Shown: piece by piece, positions 1-7,203 of the stretch
How positions within the stretch are numbered: the stretch's first letter is position 1
How the letters are laid out: each line of letters starts with the position of its first letter
From: an uncultured Collinsella sp.
GTDB lineage: Bacteria; Actinomycetota; Coriobacteriia; Coriobacteriales; Coriobacteriaceae
Direction: 5' to 3'
Length of the DNA stretch: 64,000 bases
NCBI GenBank assembly: GCA_959604825.1
Contig: CAUHCN010000005.1
Coordinates: 1-64,000, forward strand
Position numbers and translations under genes: made by a program
The notes under the pieces: model-generated
Seen by the model: the letters and a program-made list of their open reading frames with translations, nothing else
Told to the model about the DNA's origin: nothing
The model's database searches: none

Positions 1-52
1 TATGACGTTCTGATTCGTAGTCAGACCCTCTATCCAGCTGAGGTAACGCCGC
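1..52 (-). tRNA. tRNA-Arg(ACG), 5' part, cut by window edge
   Basis: These bases are identical, base for base, to 242-293, the 5' two thirds of the complete tRNA-Arg(ACG) downstream. The acceptor 5' strand, D-arm, anticodon arm with ACG and the variable region are present; the T-arm and 3' end lie outside the window. It has its own promoter at 65-93, so the two tRNA-Arg genes are separate transcription units arranged head to tail. Confidence 0.9.
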
Positions 53-64
53 AACGCACGGATT

Positions 65-93
65 ATTATGCACGCGATCCCCCGATGGGTCAA
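65..93 (-). promoter_or_regulatory. Promoter of the first tRNA-Arg
   Basis: On the minus strand a TTGACC box (88-93) is followed after exactly 17 bases by CATAAT (65-70), about 12 bases before the tRNA 5' end. This is a near-consensus housekeeping sigma factor promoter. Confidence 0.8.
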
Positions 94-133
94 GCGACAA
101 TTAGAAAAAATTTTACGGAGTGATAATTAAGTT

Positions 134-180
134 GTTCGTGCCTCGACCGAGGTTCGAATCCATGCGGTGTTGCCATAAAA
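134..180 (-). repeat. Inverted tRNA T-arm-like remnant behind the tRNA-Arg terminator
   Basis: Directly after the U-tract of the tRNA-Arg terminator the minus strand reads ATGGCAACACCGCATGG followed by ATTCGAACCTCGG. Seen from the plus strand this is a T-loop (GGTTCGAATCC) followed by an acceptor-like stretch ending GCCA, that is, a tRNA 3' end in the opposite orientation. Sequences of the same design follow the terminators of tRNA-Leu (5131-5155) and tRNA-Phe (11236-11257). The flanking D-arm and anticodon arm are absent, so it is not a tRNA gene. Confidence 0.55.
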
Positions 181-206
181 GAAAAGCCCCCGTTGCCGGA
201 GGCTTT
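176..206 (-). terminator. Intrinsic terminator of tRNA-Arg
   Basis: Hairpin AAAGCC-CCCG-TTGC-CGG-GGCTTT (183-206, one mismatch) followed on the minus strand by TTTTCTTTT, a few bases after the CCA end of the tRNA. Confidence 0.8.
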
Positions 207-216
207 CAATTTCAAT

Positions 217-293
217 TGGTGCGGCGTATAGGATTCGAACCTATGACGTTCTGATTCGTAGTCAGACCCTCTATCCAGCTGAGGTAACGCCGC
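217..293 (-). tRNA. tRNA-Arg(ACG)
   Basis: Complete 77-nt cloverleaf with GCGGCGT/ACGCCGC acceptor stem, anticodon loop CTACGAA (anticodon ACG, read as ICG for CGU/CGC/CGA), a T-arm GGTTCGAATCC, discriminator A and encoded CCA at 217-219. Confidence 0.97.
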
Positions 294-305
294 AGCGCAA
301 GACAT

Positions 306-334
306 ATAAAACCACTTTAGCTTATTGGAGTCAA
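306..334 (-). promoter_or_regulatory. Promoter of the second tRNA-Arg
   Basis: Minus-strand TTGACT (329-334), 17-base spacer, TTTTAT (306-311), 12 bases before the tRNA 5' end. Confidence 0.7.
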
Positions 335-370
335 GCACAATTTCAAACTTTTTTGTGGAACGCAGTCTTG

Positions 371-748
371 TCATGCTGCTCCGCATATACCGCCATTCCC
401 CGTACGATCGATTGGCTTTTCGATCACGTCAAACTTAGCATCAAGTTCCCTCAGGAGCGATCTCACCCGCTGGGCACAATCATAATCGGCAAACGAGATA
501 CTCAACATGCGAGCAACCTGGTTAGATGTCCGGACCCCATAGAAATGCTCCAGGGCCACAAGCCCCTCGTGCGCCACAAACGTCTCAACCACATGCGGCG
601 ACTCCTCGTAGCACCATTGGGTCAACGGACCCTCACTCGTCTGTCGAACCACCAGGCCACCCATGCCAGACGGCTCACACGTCACAAGCAGGTACTCTCC
701 GCCCTCGTCGCTCTCAAACAAAACCACCCGATCATCAAACAGCTCCAT
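371..748 (-). CDS. Hypothetical protein, 125 aa
   Basis: I do not recognise this family. The 125-residue product is acidic, starts MELFDDRVVLFESD and alternates short hydrophobic strands with charged turns, suggesting a small soluble alpha/beta protein. No signal peptide, membrane segment or metal-binding motif is visible. The ATG is preceded at normal distance by AAAGGGGA, which supports the start. It stands alone between the tRNA-Arg promoter and the serS terminator, transcribed in the same direction as both. Confidence 0.6.
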   Translation of the reverse strand: MELFDDRVVLFESDEGGEYLLVTCEPSGMGGLVVRQTSEGPLTQWCYEESPHVVETFVAHEGLVALEHFYGVRTSNQVARMLSISFADYDCAQRVRSLLRELDAKFDVIEKPIDRTGNGGICGAA

Positions 749-874
749 CGCGTCCCCTTTCTCTCGCTCTTATTTAGCAAAAGCATAGCAGGTAGATTGC
801 TGTATACAGAACAGTTGTTCGTGTGTTTTCTATTGAGCTGTCCGCACGACATGGTATGGACCTGCGCACGAAAT

Positions 875-899
875 AGGGCGCCCCCGAAGGAGCGCCCTT
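875..899 (-). terminator. Terminator of serS
   Basis: GC-rich hairpin with 11-base arms around a TTCG loop, 23 bases after the serS stop; followed on the minus strand by TATTTCG, a weak U-tract. Confidence 0.7.
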
Positions 900-921
900 G
901 CATATCGCCTATGCAGCCAAG

Positions 922-2205
922 TTACGCGACCGGCTCGATCTTCTCGAGGCCGCCCATGTAGGGACGCAGGACCTCGGGGATCGTGATGGTGCCGTCGGCG
1001 TTCTGGTAGTTCTCCAGAATGGCAGCCATGGTACGGCCAGCCGGCAGGCCGGAACCGTTAAGGGTGTGCAGGTAGCGCGAACCCTTGAAGTTCTCGGGGT
1101 CGCGATACTTGATGTTGGCGCGACGGGCCTGGAAGTCACCGCAGTTGGAGCAGGAGCTGATCTCCTTGTAGGCGTTGTAGCTCGGCAGCCAGACCTCGAT
1201 GTCGTAGGTCTGACGGGCAGAGAAGCCCAAGTCGCCGGTGCACAGGCTAATCACGCGATACGGAAGGCCCAGCTGCTGCAGCAGGTACTCGGCCTCGGCG
1301 GTCATGCTTTCGAGCTCCCCGTCGGACTCCTCCGGCTTAGCGAACTTGACCATCTCGACCTTGTCGAACTCGTGCTGACGGATGATGCCGCGGGTGTCGC
1401 GACCGGCGGAACCGGCCTCCTCGCGGAAGCAAGGGGTGAAGGCGGTGTAGCGGCGCGGCAGGGTGTCGGCGTCGAGGACCTCGCCGGCGTGCAGGTTGGT
1501 GAGCACGACCTCGGCGGTGGGGATCAGGAAGTTGTCGCCCGAGACGTGATAGGCGTCGTCCTCGAACTTGGGCAGCTGGCCCGTGCCGAACATGGTCTGA
1601 CGCTTGACGACGATGGGCGGCCACCACTCCTTAAAACCACGGCTGGTGTGCGTATCGAGGAAGAAGTTGATGAGGGCGCGCTCAAGACGGGCGCCGGCGC
1701 CACCGAGAACGGTGAAGCGGCTGCCGGAGAGCTTGTTGCCGCGCTCGAAGTCAAGGATGTCGAGGTCGGTGCCCAGATCCCAGTGCGGCTTAAAGTCGAA
1801 GTCGAACTCGCGCGGGGTGCCCCAACGACGGCGCTCGATGTTCTCATCCTCGTCCTTGCCGTACGGCGTGGCCTCGCAAGGAATGTTGGGCAGGTGAGCC
1901 ATGAAGTCGTACTGCTCCTGCTCGAGGGCGGTGCGGCGCTCGGCCAGACCGTCAATCTTCTCGTTGACGGCGCGCACGGCCTCTTTGGCGGCCTCGGCCT
2001 CGTCCTTCTTGCCCTCCTTCATCAGGGCGCCGATCTTCTTGGACTCGGCATTGCGCGTGGCTTGAAGTTCCTCAACCTCGGTGATGACGGCACGACGCTC
2101 GTCGTCGAGCTCAAAGAACTTCTCGCGATCCCAAGACGTCTGGCGGTTAGCCATGGCGACATCGATGGCATCGGGGTTCTCGCGAACAAACTTGATATCA
2201 AGCAT
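922..2205 (-). CDS. serS: Serine--tRNA ligase
   Basis: Class II aminoacyl-tRNA synthetase that charges tRNA-Ser (and tRNA-Sec where present). The 427-residue product has the usual length. Residues 1 to about 110 form the long antiparallel coiled-coil arm (rich in E, K, R, A) that recognises the tRNA; the catalytic domain follows with motif 2 around CFREEAGSAGRDTRG and motif 3 around GLPAGRTMAAILENYQ. I chose the ATG at 2205 (MLDIKFVREN), the conserved SerRS N-terminus, because GGAGGATCTA lies directly upstream; an in-frame ATG nine codons earlier has no such site. It is divergent from the small membrane protein gene at 2317. Confidence 0.97.
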   Translation of the reverse strand: MLDIKFVRENPDAIDVAMANRQTSWDREKFFELDDERRAVITEVEELQATRNAESKKIGALMKEGKKDEAEAAKEAVRAVNEKIDGLAERRTALEQEQYDFMAHLPNIPCEATPYGKDEDENIERRRWGTPREFDFDFKPHWDLGTDLDILDFERGNKLSGSRFTVLGGAGARLERALINFFLDTHTSRGFKEWWPPIVVKRQTMFGTGQLPKFEDDAYHVSGDNFLIPTAEVVLTNLHAGEVLDADTLPRRYTAFTPCFREEAGSAGRDTRGIIRQHEFDKVEMVKFAKPEESDGELESMTAEAEYLLQQLGLPYRVISLCTGDLGFSARQTYDIEVWLPSYNAYKEISSCSNCGDFQARRANIKYRDPENFKGSRYLHTLNGSGLPAGRTMAAILENYQNADGTITIPEVLRPYMGGLEKIEPVA

Positions 2206-2316
2206 TAGATCCTCCGGCGATATACATTCCATTTAGGTTGCAACCTTGTACATGTATGGGCAAGTATATACTTATGAGCGTTTACGACCCAACTCAACTA
2301 CGCAAGAAGGCACCCA

Positions 2317-2490
2317 ATGGACGCAGTTTTTTCCTTTTTGTTTGGCACCCGCACCGGTTTTGCCATCCTTTTCGCCGGCGGCATCCTGTTATTTGCGATT
2401 CTTGCCTTTGTAATGGAGAAGCGTACCCATAAGATGTACGTCGACCGCGGACCCAAGTCCGAGGATGAGGAAGACAGCTTCTGGGACTAA
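2317..2490 (+). CDS. Small single-pass membrane protein, 57 aa
   Basis: A 57-residue reading frame with AAGAAGG placed 6 bases before its ATG. Residues about 12-33 form one hydrophobic helix (FAILFAGGILLFAILAFVM), followed by a basic KRTHK stop-transfer sequence and an acidic C-terminal tail (EDEEDSFWD). The charge pattern predicts a cytoplasmic C-terminus. No family is recognised and no function is claimed. It is divergent from serS and followed by the strong terminator at 2544. TATACT at 2268-2273 is a possible -10 box. Confidence 0.65.
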   Translation: MDAVFSFLFGTRTGFAILFAGGILLFAILAFVMEKRTHKMYVDRGPKSEDEEDSFWD

Positions 2491-2491
2491 T

Positions 2492-2635
2492 CTGCCAAAA
2501 AGGGACAGGTTTATTTTGGTCGGTTTTATCTGGGCAAACGCAAGCGCCCCGCAACCGGTAACGATCCGGTTGCGGGGCGCTTTTCGCTAAAAGGACAAAA
2601 CAGCAGGAAAAACCTGCCAAAATAAACCTGTCCCT
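2492..2635. repeat. Inverted REP-like pair around a terminator
   Basis: AGGGACAGGTTTATTTTGG at 2501-2519 recurs inverted at 2617-2635, flanking the hairpin at 2544-2580. The left copy extends to 2536 and matches 58294-58338 (inverted) with only a two-base difference. GGGACAGG-type palindromes of this kind resemble REP sequences mobilised by Y1 (RAYT) transposases; no such transposase gene is in the window. Confidence 0.7.
2544..2584. terminator. Strong intrinsic terminator
   Basis: Perfect 15-base-pair GC-rich stem (GCGCCCCGCAACCGG and complement) with a TAACGAT loop, followed by TTTT on the plus strand. It ends the transcript of the small membrane protein gene and probably also blocks proC read-through from the other side. 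Confidence 0.85.
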
Positions 2636-2647
2636 AAATGGCAGGTT

Positions 2648-3418
2648 TTACTGGAGGGTTGCGTCGATTGCCTTGACCAGGGCACTGCGCATGCCGGCGT
2701 CCTCGAGCGCAACGACGCCCTTGATGGTGGCGCCACCGGGCGAGCATACGGCATCCTTCATCGCCGCAGGATGCTGGCCAGTTGAAAGCTGCAGCTTTGC
2801 CGTACCTAGCACCATCTGGCTCACAATGCGATAGGCATCGGCACGCGGAATACCGTGCTTGACCGCCGCATCGCCCAGGGCCTCGATTGCCATAGCGACA
2901 AATGCCGGAGCGCAACCACCCACCGTGCCGCCCACGAACAGCAGGCTCGTATCGAGCTCGACCACCGCACCGAGCTTGCCAAGCAGATCAAGCACCACCG
3001 CGCTCTGCTCATCACTAAGCGTGGAAGCCTTCTCGCAAGCGATGACGCCCTCGCCCACCGAAACCGGCGTGTTGGGCACCGTCGAGATATGCGCGACGCC
3101 CGGCAGGACCTGCTCCCACTTGGCACTGTCCCAGGTCCAGGCAACCGACAGAACGACCTTTTTGGCAAGAACATCCTTGAGCGGGGCGAATACCTTCTCG
3201 ATCATGTACGGTTTGACCGCAGCGACCACGATATCGGATGTGGCGACAACCTCGGCGGCATCGTGGCAGGCGACCATGCCGCGCGCCTCGCAGCGCCCAA
3301 CCAGCGCGTCGTAGCGACCCGCGCAGGCGCACATGTCGCTCGCAGCTACACCGGCAGCGATCCAGCCATCGGCCATAGCGCTCGCCATATTGCCAAAACC
3401 GACAAATCCAATCTTCAT
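2648..3418 (-). CDS. proC: Pyrroline-5-carboxylate reductase
   Basis: Reduces pyrroline-5-carboxylate to proline with NAD(P)H, the last step of proline synthesis. The 256-residue protein opens with the Rossmann motif GFVGFGNMASAM and contains the NAD-binding AAVKPYMIE segment, followed by the C-terminal dimerisation domain with the P5CR signature ending in CSPGGATIKGVVALED. AAAGGA precedes the ATG. It lies downstream of rlmH in the same direction, 73 bases away, so the SPFH gene, rlmH and proC may be co-transcribed. Confidence 0.95.
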   Translation of the reverse strand: MKIGFVGFGNMASAMADGWIAAGVAASDMCACAGRYDALVGRCEARGMVACHDAAEVVATSDIVVAAVKPYMIEKVFAPLKDVLAKKVVLSVAWTWDSAKWEQVLPGVAHISTVPNTPVSVGEGVIACEKASTLSDEQSAVVLDLLGKLGAVVELDTSLLFVGGTVGGCAPAFVAMAIEALGDAAVKHGIPRADAYRIVSQMVLGTAKLQLSTGQHPAAMKDAVCSPGGATIKGVVALEDAGMRSALVKAIDATLQ

Positions 3419-3491
3419 ATCTCATAGTCCTTTCAGACACATTCCTCAAAACGAAAGGTATTGTCCCACGCCATTGTTTCGTATTGCCGAC

Positions 3492-3962
3492 CTATTTGTG
3501 ATACGGCTCGCCACGACTGATCTTGCAGGCGCGGTAGATCTGCTCCAGCAGCACCACGCGCGCCAAGTTATGCGGCAAGGTAATACGTCCAAAGCTGAGC
3601 ATCTCGTCGGCTCGTGCGCGCACGTCATCGCTCACGCCGTCCGATCCGCCAATTACAAAGGCGATGTCGCTGTTACCACGTAGCATAAGATCATCGAGCC
3701 GCGCCGAAAGTTCCTCGCTCGAGCGCTCTTTGCCCTCAATGGCCAGCAAGATCACATGTGCTCGAGGCGGCAGGGCTGTAAGAATCGCCGCCCCCTCCTT
3801 GTCGCGCGCGGCATCCACGCCGCCCGCCTTAGCCGGGTCGATATCGGCCACCTCGCGGATATCCACCTTGGCATAGGCACCTAGGCGCTTGGTGTACTCA
3901 GCGCACGCGTCCTTCCAAAAGCGCTCCTTGAGCTTACCGACGCAAACGACGGTGTATTTCAC
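3492..3962 (-). CDS. rlmH: 23S rRNA (pseudouridine-1915-N3)-methyltransferase
   Basis: SPOUT-class SAM-dependent enzyme that methylates pseudouridine 1915 in helix 69 of 23S rRNA. The 156-residue product has the standard length, the N-terminal VGKLKERFWKDACAEY segment and the trefoil-knot region with LAIEGKERSSEE and FVIGGSDGVSDDV. The ATG lies only 6 bases after the stop of the SPFH gene, indicating co-transcription. Confidence 0.96.
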   Translation of the reverse strand: MKYTVVCVGKLKERFWKDACAEYTKRLGAYAKVDIREVADIDPAKAGGVDAARDKEGAAILTALPPRAHVILLAIEGKERSSEELSARLDDLMLRGNSDIAFVIGGSDGVSDDVRARADEMLSFGRITLPHNLARVVLLEQIYRACKISRGEPYHK

Positions 3963-3968
3963 GCGCGT

Positions 3969-4907
3969 CTACTCCTTCGAATCGTTTTGAACTTTGCCGG
4001 CGGCCAGCATCTGCTCGAACATCGAGGCCGACTGAGAAAAGTCGCTCGGCAGCACGACCGTCGAGGTTTTACCCGTGCGAGCGAACTCCGTCATCATCTC
4101 GGACCACTGCGTAAACATGAACAGTTGGTTGGCCTCGTCATTGCCGACACCCGTCTCCTGGATGATCTCGAGCGAATCTTTGATACCCAGTGCGATGGCC
4201 TTGCGCTGGTTGGCGATGCCCTCGCCCGCCTTTTCCATTGCCTCGGCCTCGGCGGTCGCCTCGGTGACGCGCTTGATGCGGTCTGCCTCGGCGAGCTCCT
4301 GTGCCGCAGCGCGCTTGCGCTGGGCGGCGTTGATGTCGTTCATGGAGTTCTCAACCTCGGTCGGCAGTGCGATTTTGGTGATGAGCGTCGACACGAGAGT
4401 GAAGCCGTAGGCGGCCATCTGCTCGGAAACGGTAGCGTTGACATCCTTGGCGATGTCATCCTTCTTGGCAAAGACCTCATCGAGTGTGTAGACGGGGATG
4501 GAGGAGCGCAGGGCGTCGGTGATGAAGTCGCGCATCTGGTCGACGGGCTCCTGCAGCATATAGTAGCTCTTGTAGATGCCCGAATCTGCCGGGCCGGCGC
4601 CCATGTCATAGCTCACGTGGTACTGAGCGGAGACCTCAAGACCGATGGTCACGTTGTCCTGGGTCTTAACGTCGATGCCAAAACCGTTTTTCATGGTGCG
4701 CAGGCTCACCGTGGCGGCCTTGCGGTCGATCACGGGCACCTTCACGTGGAAGCCCGCGTTGACGATACGGTTGAACTTACCCAAGCGCTCGATGATTACG
4801 GCGTGCTGCTGTTCAACGACATAACAGGCGTTGGGGAGCAGCAGCAACAGGATGATGATGGGAATCAAAAGGCTGGTAAGGGCGGCGATGATACCGGAAA
4901 ACAGCAT
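3969..4907 (-). CDS. SPFH/band-7 (stomatin-like) membrane protein
   Basis: A 312-residue SPFH-domain protein. An N-terminal hydrophobic helix (residues about 3-27) anchors it, followed by the band-7 domain (PNACYVVEQQHAVIIERLGKF onward) and a coiled, A/E/K-rich region (AAQRKRAAAQELAEADRIKR) that drives oligomerisation. Family members build membrane microdomain scaffolds or regulate proteases; which role applies here cannot be read from sequence. I placed the start at the ATG at 4907 because AGAGGAG lies 5 bases upstream; a longer reading frame lacks a binding site. It leads a likely operon with rlmH. Confidence 0.9.
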   Translation of the reverse strand: MLFSGIIAALTSLLIPIIILLLLLPNACYVVEQQHAVIIERLGKFNRIVNAGFHVKVPVIDRKAATVSLRTMKNGFGIDVKTQDNVTIGLEVSAQYHVSYDMGAGPADSGIYKSYYMLQEPVDQMRDFITDALRSSIPVYTLDEVFAKKDDIAKDVNATVSEQMAAYGFTLVSTLITKIALPTEVENSMNDINAAQRKRAAAQELAEADRIKRVTEATAEAEAMEKAGEGIANQRKAIALGIKDSLEIIQETGVGNDEANQLFMFTQWSEMMTEFARTGKTSTVVLPSDFSQSASMFEQMLAAGKVQNDSKE

Positions 4908-4966
4908 GGTTTCTCCTCTGATAGGCACACGTTGCCATTAGGATACCCGTCCAAGGAGATCGTGCA

Positions 4967-5213
4967 TAACAAAAAAGCCCCCATTGCTGGGAGCTCTTTC
5001 AATCAATGGTGCGGGCGAAAGGACGTCCGCGTATCCGCTTCGCGGATCCGCACCGGCTTTGCCCGCCTGCCGGCGGACTCGCCAGCTCGCTAAAAACGCT
5101 CCGCGTTTTCTTTACGCTCGCTCCTTCGCAGGTTCAAGTCCCTGCGATGGGCCCGTAACAAAAAAGCTCCCATTGCTGGGAGCTCTTTCATTTAATGGTG
5201 CGGGCGAAAGGAC
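4967..5213 (-). repeat. Chimeric tRNA-end element behind tRNA-Leu
   Basis: A 58-bp direct repeat (4967-5024 and 5156-5213) holds the last 19 or so bases of tRNA-Leu plus its terminator. The 131 bp between the copies (5025-5155) hold, read on the minus strand from the terminator outward: an inverted T-arm-like hairpin (CGCAGG-GACTTGAA-CCTGCG), a purine-rich spacer, an AAAACGC/GCGTTTT hairpin and two GC-rich hairpins (GCCGGC.., ATCCGCGAAGCGGAT), then the duplicated tRNA 3' end. The same order of parts occurs behind tRNA-Phe at 11072-11322. It is not a tRNA gene and encodes no convincing protein. Confidence 0.8.
5160..5183 (-). terminator. Terminator of tRNA-Leu
   Basis: Stem GCTCCCA/TGGGAGC with a GCAA tetraloop (5166-5183) followed by TTTTTTG on the minus strand. 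A second, slightly diverged copy is at about 4976-4994. Confidence 0.9.
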
Positions 5214-5282
5214 TTGAACCTTCATGGGGTTGCCCCCATACGGACCTGAACCGTACGCGTCTGCCAATTCCGCCACGCCCGC
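5196..5282 (-). tRNA. tRNA-Leu(CAG)
   Basis: Complete 87-nt class II tRNA with GCGGGCG/CGCCCGC acceptor, anticodon loop TTCAGGT (CAG), long variable arm, T-arm GGTTCAAGTCC, discriminator A and encoded CCA. Confidence 0.97.
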
Positions 5283-5291
5283 GCGCAGGAA

Positions 5292-5320
5292 TTAGAATAA
5301 CGGAGCGCCATCGCGAACGC
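5292..5320 (-). promoter_or_regulatory. Promoter of tRNA-Leu
   Basis: Minus-strand TTGCGT (5315-5320), 17-base spacer, TATTCT (5292-5297), nine bases before the tRNA 5' end. Confidence 0.7.
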
Positions 5321-5325
5321 AAGAA

Positions 5326-6243
5326 CTATTTTTGAAAAAGTTTGCAGGCATTTTCCCAAGCGGCTTGCGCGATTGTTTCGGCGTCCTCACCAGTACGATC
5401 GACACGGTCGTTAACCAGCGCGTTTGCCGTAATGGAGATCATTGCGGGCTCGCATTCAAGACCGCGGATGGGCTCCGGAGCCATATACGGGCAATCCGTC
5501 TCGAACAAAATTCGATCGAGTGGGGTTGCCGCAAATGCCTCGCGCACGTCGTCGTTGCGCTTAAAGGTGGCCGCACCACCATAGGCGATATAGCAGCCCA
5601 GCTTCACAAAGCGCTCCATCGTGGCGCGGTCCTCGCCAAAGCAGTGCAGCACACAACCGGCCTGGGGCACGCCCACCTCACGAAGCACGTTGTACGCATC
5701 CATATGCGAGGTGCGCTCCCCATCCGAGTCCTCGTGCCGCAGGTGCAACTCCACCGGCACGTTACGGCACACGGCAAGCTCGAGCTGGCGCGCCATGCAG
5801 TCAATCTGCACGTTATGAGGTGCCGGCGCGATATCGTCATCATAGTCCATGTGGTAGTCCAGGCCGATTTCGCCAATACCGGCGCATAAGGGGTCATCGA
5901 GTGCGGCAACGACCTGTGCGTGAACGTCGTCGGTATAGTCCGGCGCGCCATACGGATGCACGCCGGCAAGATACTTGATCTGCGGGATATCCTGCATCGG
6001 CAGAATCTCGCGCGTCAGCCAGTCGCTATAGTCCGTCACGCTGCGCTTATCGGCAATGGGATCGAAGACCGTCACCAACAGGTCGATGCCCGCGGCTTTG
6101 GCGCGCACGAGTGTCTCGGGCACTTCTTTGCCCCAAAACGAAAGCAGATGCGCATGCGTGTCAGCAAGCGGTGCCAAGGGCACGGGACAAGCAACCGTCT
6201 TCTTTTTCTTGGTAAACGTCACGCGTTCGGCATTAGGCATCAT
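5326..6243 (-). CDS. tatD: TatD-family metal-dependent hydrolase (DNase)
   Basis: TIM-barrel amidohydrolase-type enzyme; characterised TatD proteins are 3'-5' exonucleases. The 305-residue product carries the ordered metal-ligand motifs: DTHAH near residue 28, GEIGLDYH, a histidine in ELHLRHED, HCFG and the FETDCPY aspartate. About 25 basic and polar residues precede the barrel, a little longer than usual. AGGAG stands 7 bases before the first of two adjacent ATGs, and the start overlaps the rsmA stop by 11 bases, so translation is probably coupled. Confidence 0.92.
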   Translation of the reverse strand: MMPNAERVTFTKKKKTVACPVPLAPLADTHAHLLSFWGKEVPETLVRAKAAGIDLLVTVFDPIADKRSVTDYSDWLTREILPMQDIPQIKYLAGVHPYGAPDYTDDVHAQVVAALDDPLCAGIGEIGLDYHMDYDDDIAPAPHNVQIDCMARQLELAVCRNVPVELHLRHEDSDGERTSHMDAYNVLREVGVPQAGCVLHCFGEDRATMERFVKLGCYIAYGGAATFKRNDDVREAFAATPLDRILFETDCPYMAPEPIRGLECEPAMISITANALVNDRVDRTGEDAETIAQAAWENACKLFQK

Positions 6244-7093
6244 GGATTAGCTCCTGGGCCAGACGGACAAAGTCGGCAACATCAAGCGTCTCGGCGCGCG
6301 TGGTGGGTGCGATACCACAAGCCTCAAAGGCGGCATCGAGCACGTCCTTGGCAAAGCCGTTGGCGCTCATGGAATTGCGGATGGTCTTGCGACGCTGAGC
6401 AAATGCAGCGTCAATCACGCGGGCCACAAATTCGCGATCGAGTCCTTCGGGCACCACACCGTCAACACGGTCGATGCGCACGACGGCCGAGTCCACGTGT
6501 GGCGCCGGCATAAAGCAACGCGGCGGCACCTCAAAGCGACCCGTTACCTGCGCATACAGGCCAAGCTTTGCCGTATAGCCGCCATAGGTCTTGTTGCCCG
6601 GCACTGCGGCAATGCGATCGGCAACCTCCTTTTGCACCATGACGACGGCGCGCTTGAGCGCCGGCATCGTCTGGAAAAAATGCAAAATGATCGTCGCCGC
6701 CACGTTATAGGGCAAGTTCGCGACAAATACCGTCGGCTCACCGCCCGCAGCCTGCTCAATCTGCTCCGGGCCCACCTTAAGCGCGTCGCCCATGATAAAG
6801 CGGAAGTTGGCATAGTCGGCGGCGTGGGCGTCGAGCACCGGTTCGAGCTCAGGATCGGCCTCAATGGACGTAACGCACGCCGCCTCCTGCAGAAGCGCAA
6901 GCGTGAGCGTACCAACGCCCGGGCCAACCTCGAGCACGCGCTCATCGCCCGTGAGCTCGGAAAGCTCGCAGATGCGCTCAATCACATGGTTGTCGATCAG
7001 GAAGTTCTGGCCCAGGCGATGCTTGGTCGCAAGGCCAAACTCCTCCAGCAGCTCCCTGGTGGCCGTGGGGTTTGCCAAAGGCGAAGTTGTCAT
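6233..7093 (-). CDS. rsmA: 16S rRNA (adenine-1518/1519-N6,N6)-dimethyltransferase
   Basis: KsgA family; dimethylates two adjacent adenosines in helix 45 of 16S rRNA late in small-subunit assembly. The 286-residue product has the HRLGQNFLID N-terminus, SAM-binding LEVGPGVGTLTLALL, and the catalytic NLPYNVA motif, then the helical C-terminal domain. It overlaps tatD downstream, forming a two-gene unit commonly seen in this phylum. Confidence 0.96.
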   Translation of the reverse strand: MTTSPLANPTATRELLEEFGLATKHRLGQNFLIDNHVIERICELSELTGDERVLEVGPGVGTLTLALLQEAACVTSIEADPELEPVLDAHAADYANFRFIMGDALKVGPEQIEQAAGGEPTVFVANLPYNVAATIILHFFQTMPALKRAVVMVQKEVADRIAAVPGNKTYGGYTAKLGLYAQVTGRFEVPPRCFMPAPHVDSAVVRIDRVDGVVPEGLDREFVARVIDAAFAQRRKTIRNSMSANGFAKDVLDAAFEACGIAPTTRAETLDVADFVRLAQELIHDA

Positions 7094-7123
7094 AGTTGCC
7101 TCCTTAGCAAGATGGCGGCGTCT

Positions 7124-7161
7124 TGAAACAAAAGGGCATGGACCGTGGCGGCCATGCCCTT
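7124..7161 (-). terminator. Terminator of metG
   Basis: Stem AAGGGCATGG/CCATGCCCTT (7132-7161) followed by TTTTGTTT on the minus strand, between the metG stop and the rsmA start. Confidence 0.85.
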
Positions 7162-7203
7162 ACAGCTAAACAGCAAATTGCCGATATGGCGCTCGCGCGG
7201 TCT

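Noticed and set aside
898..2208. Long open frame on the plus strand opposite serS
   Set aside because: It is the antisense shadow of a clearly conserved gene in GC-rich DNA; it has no ribosome binding site and a V/L/G-rich composition typical of such shadows. The same applies to 7123-9615, 23641-26124, 26473-28164 and 54220-57069.
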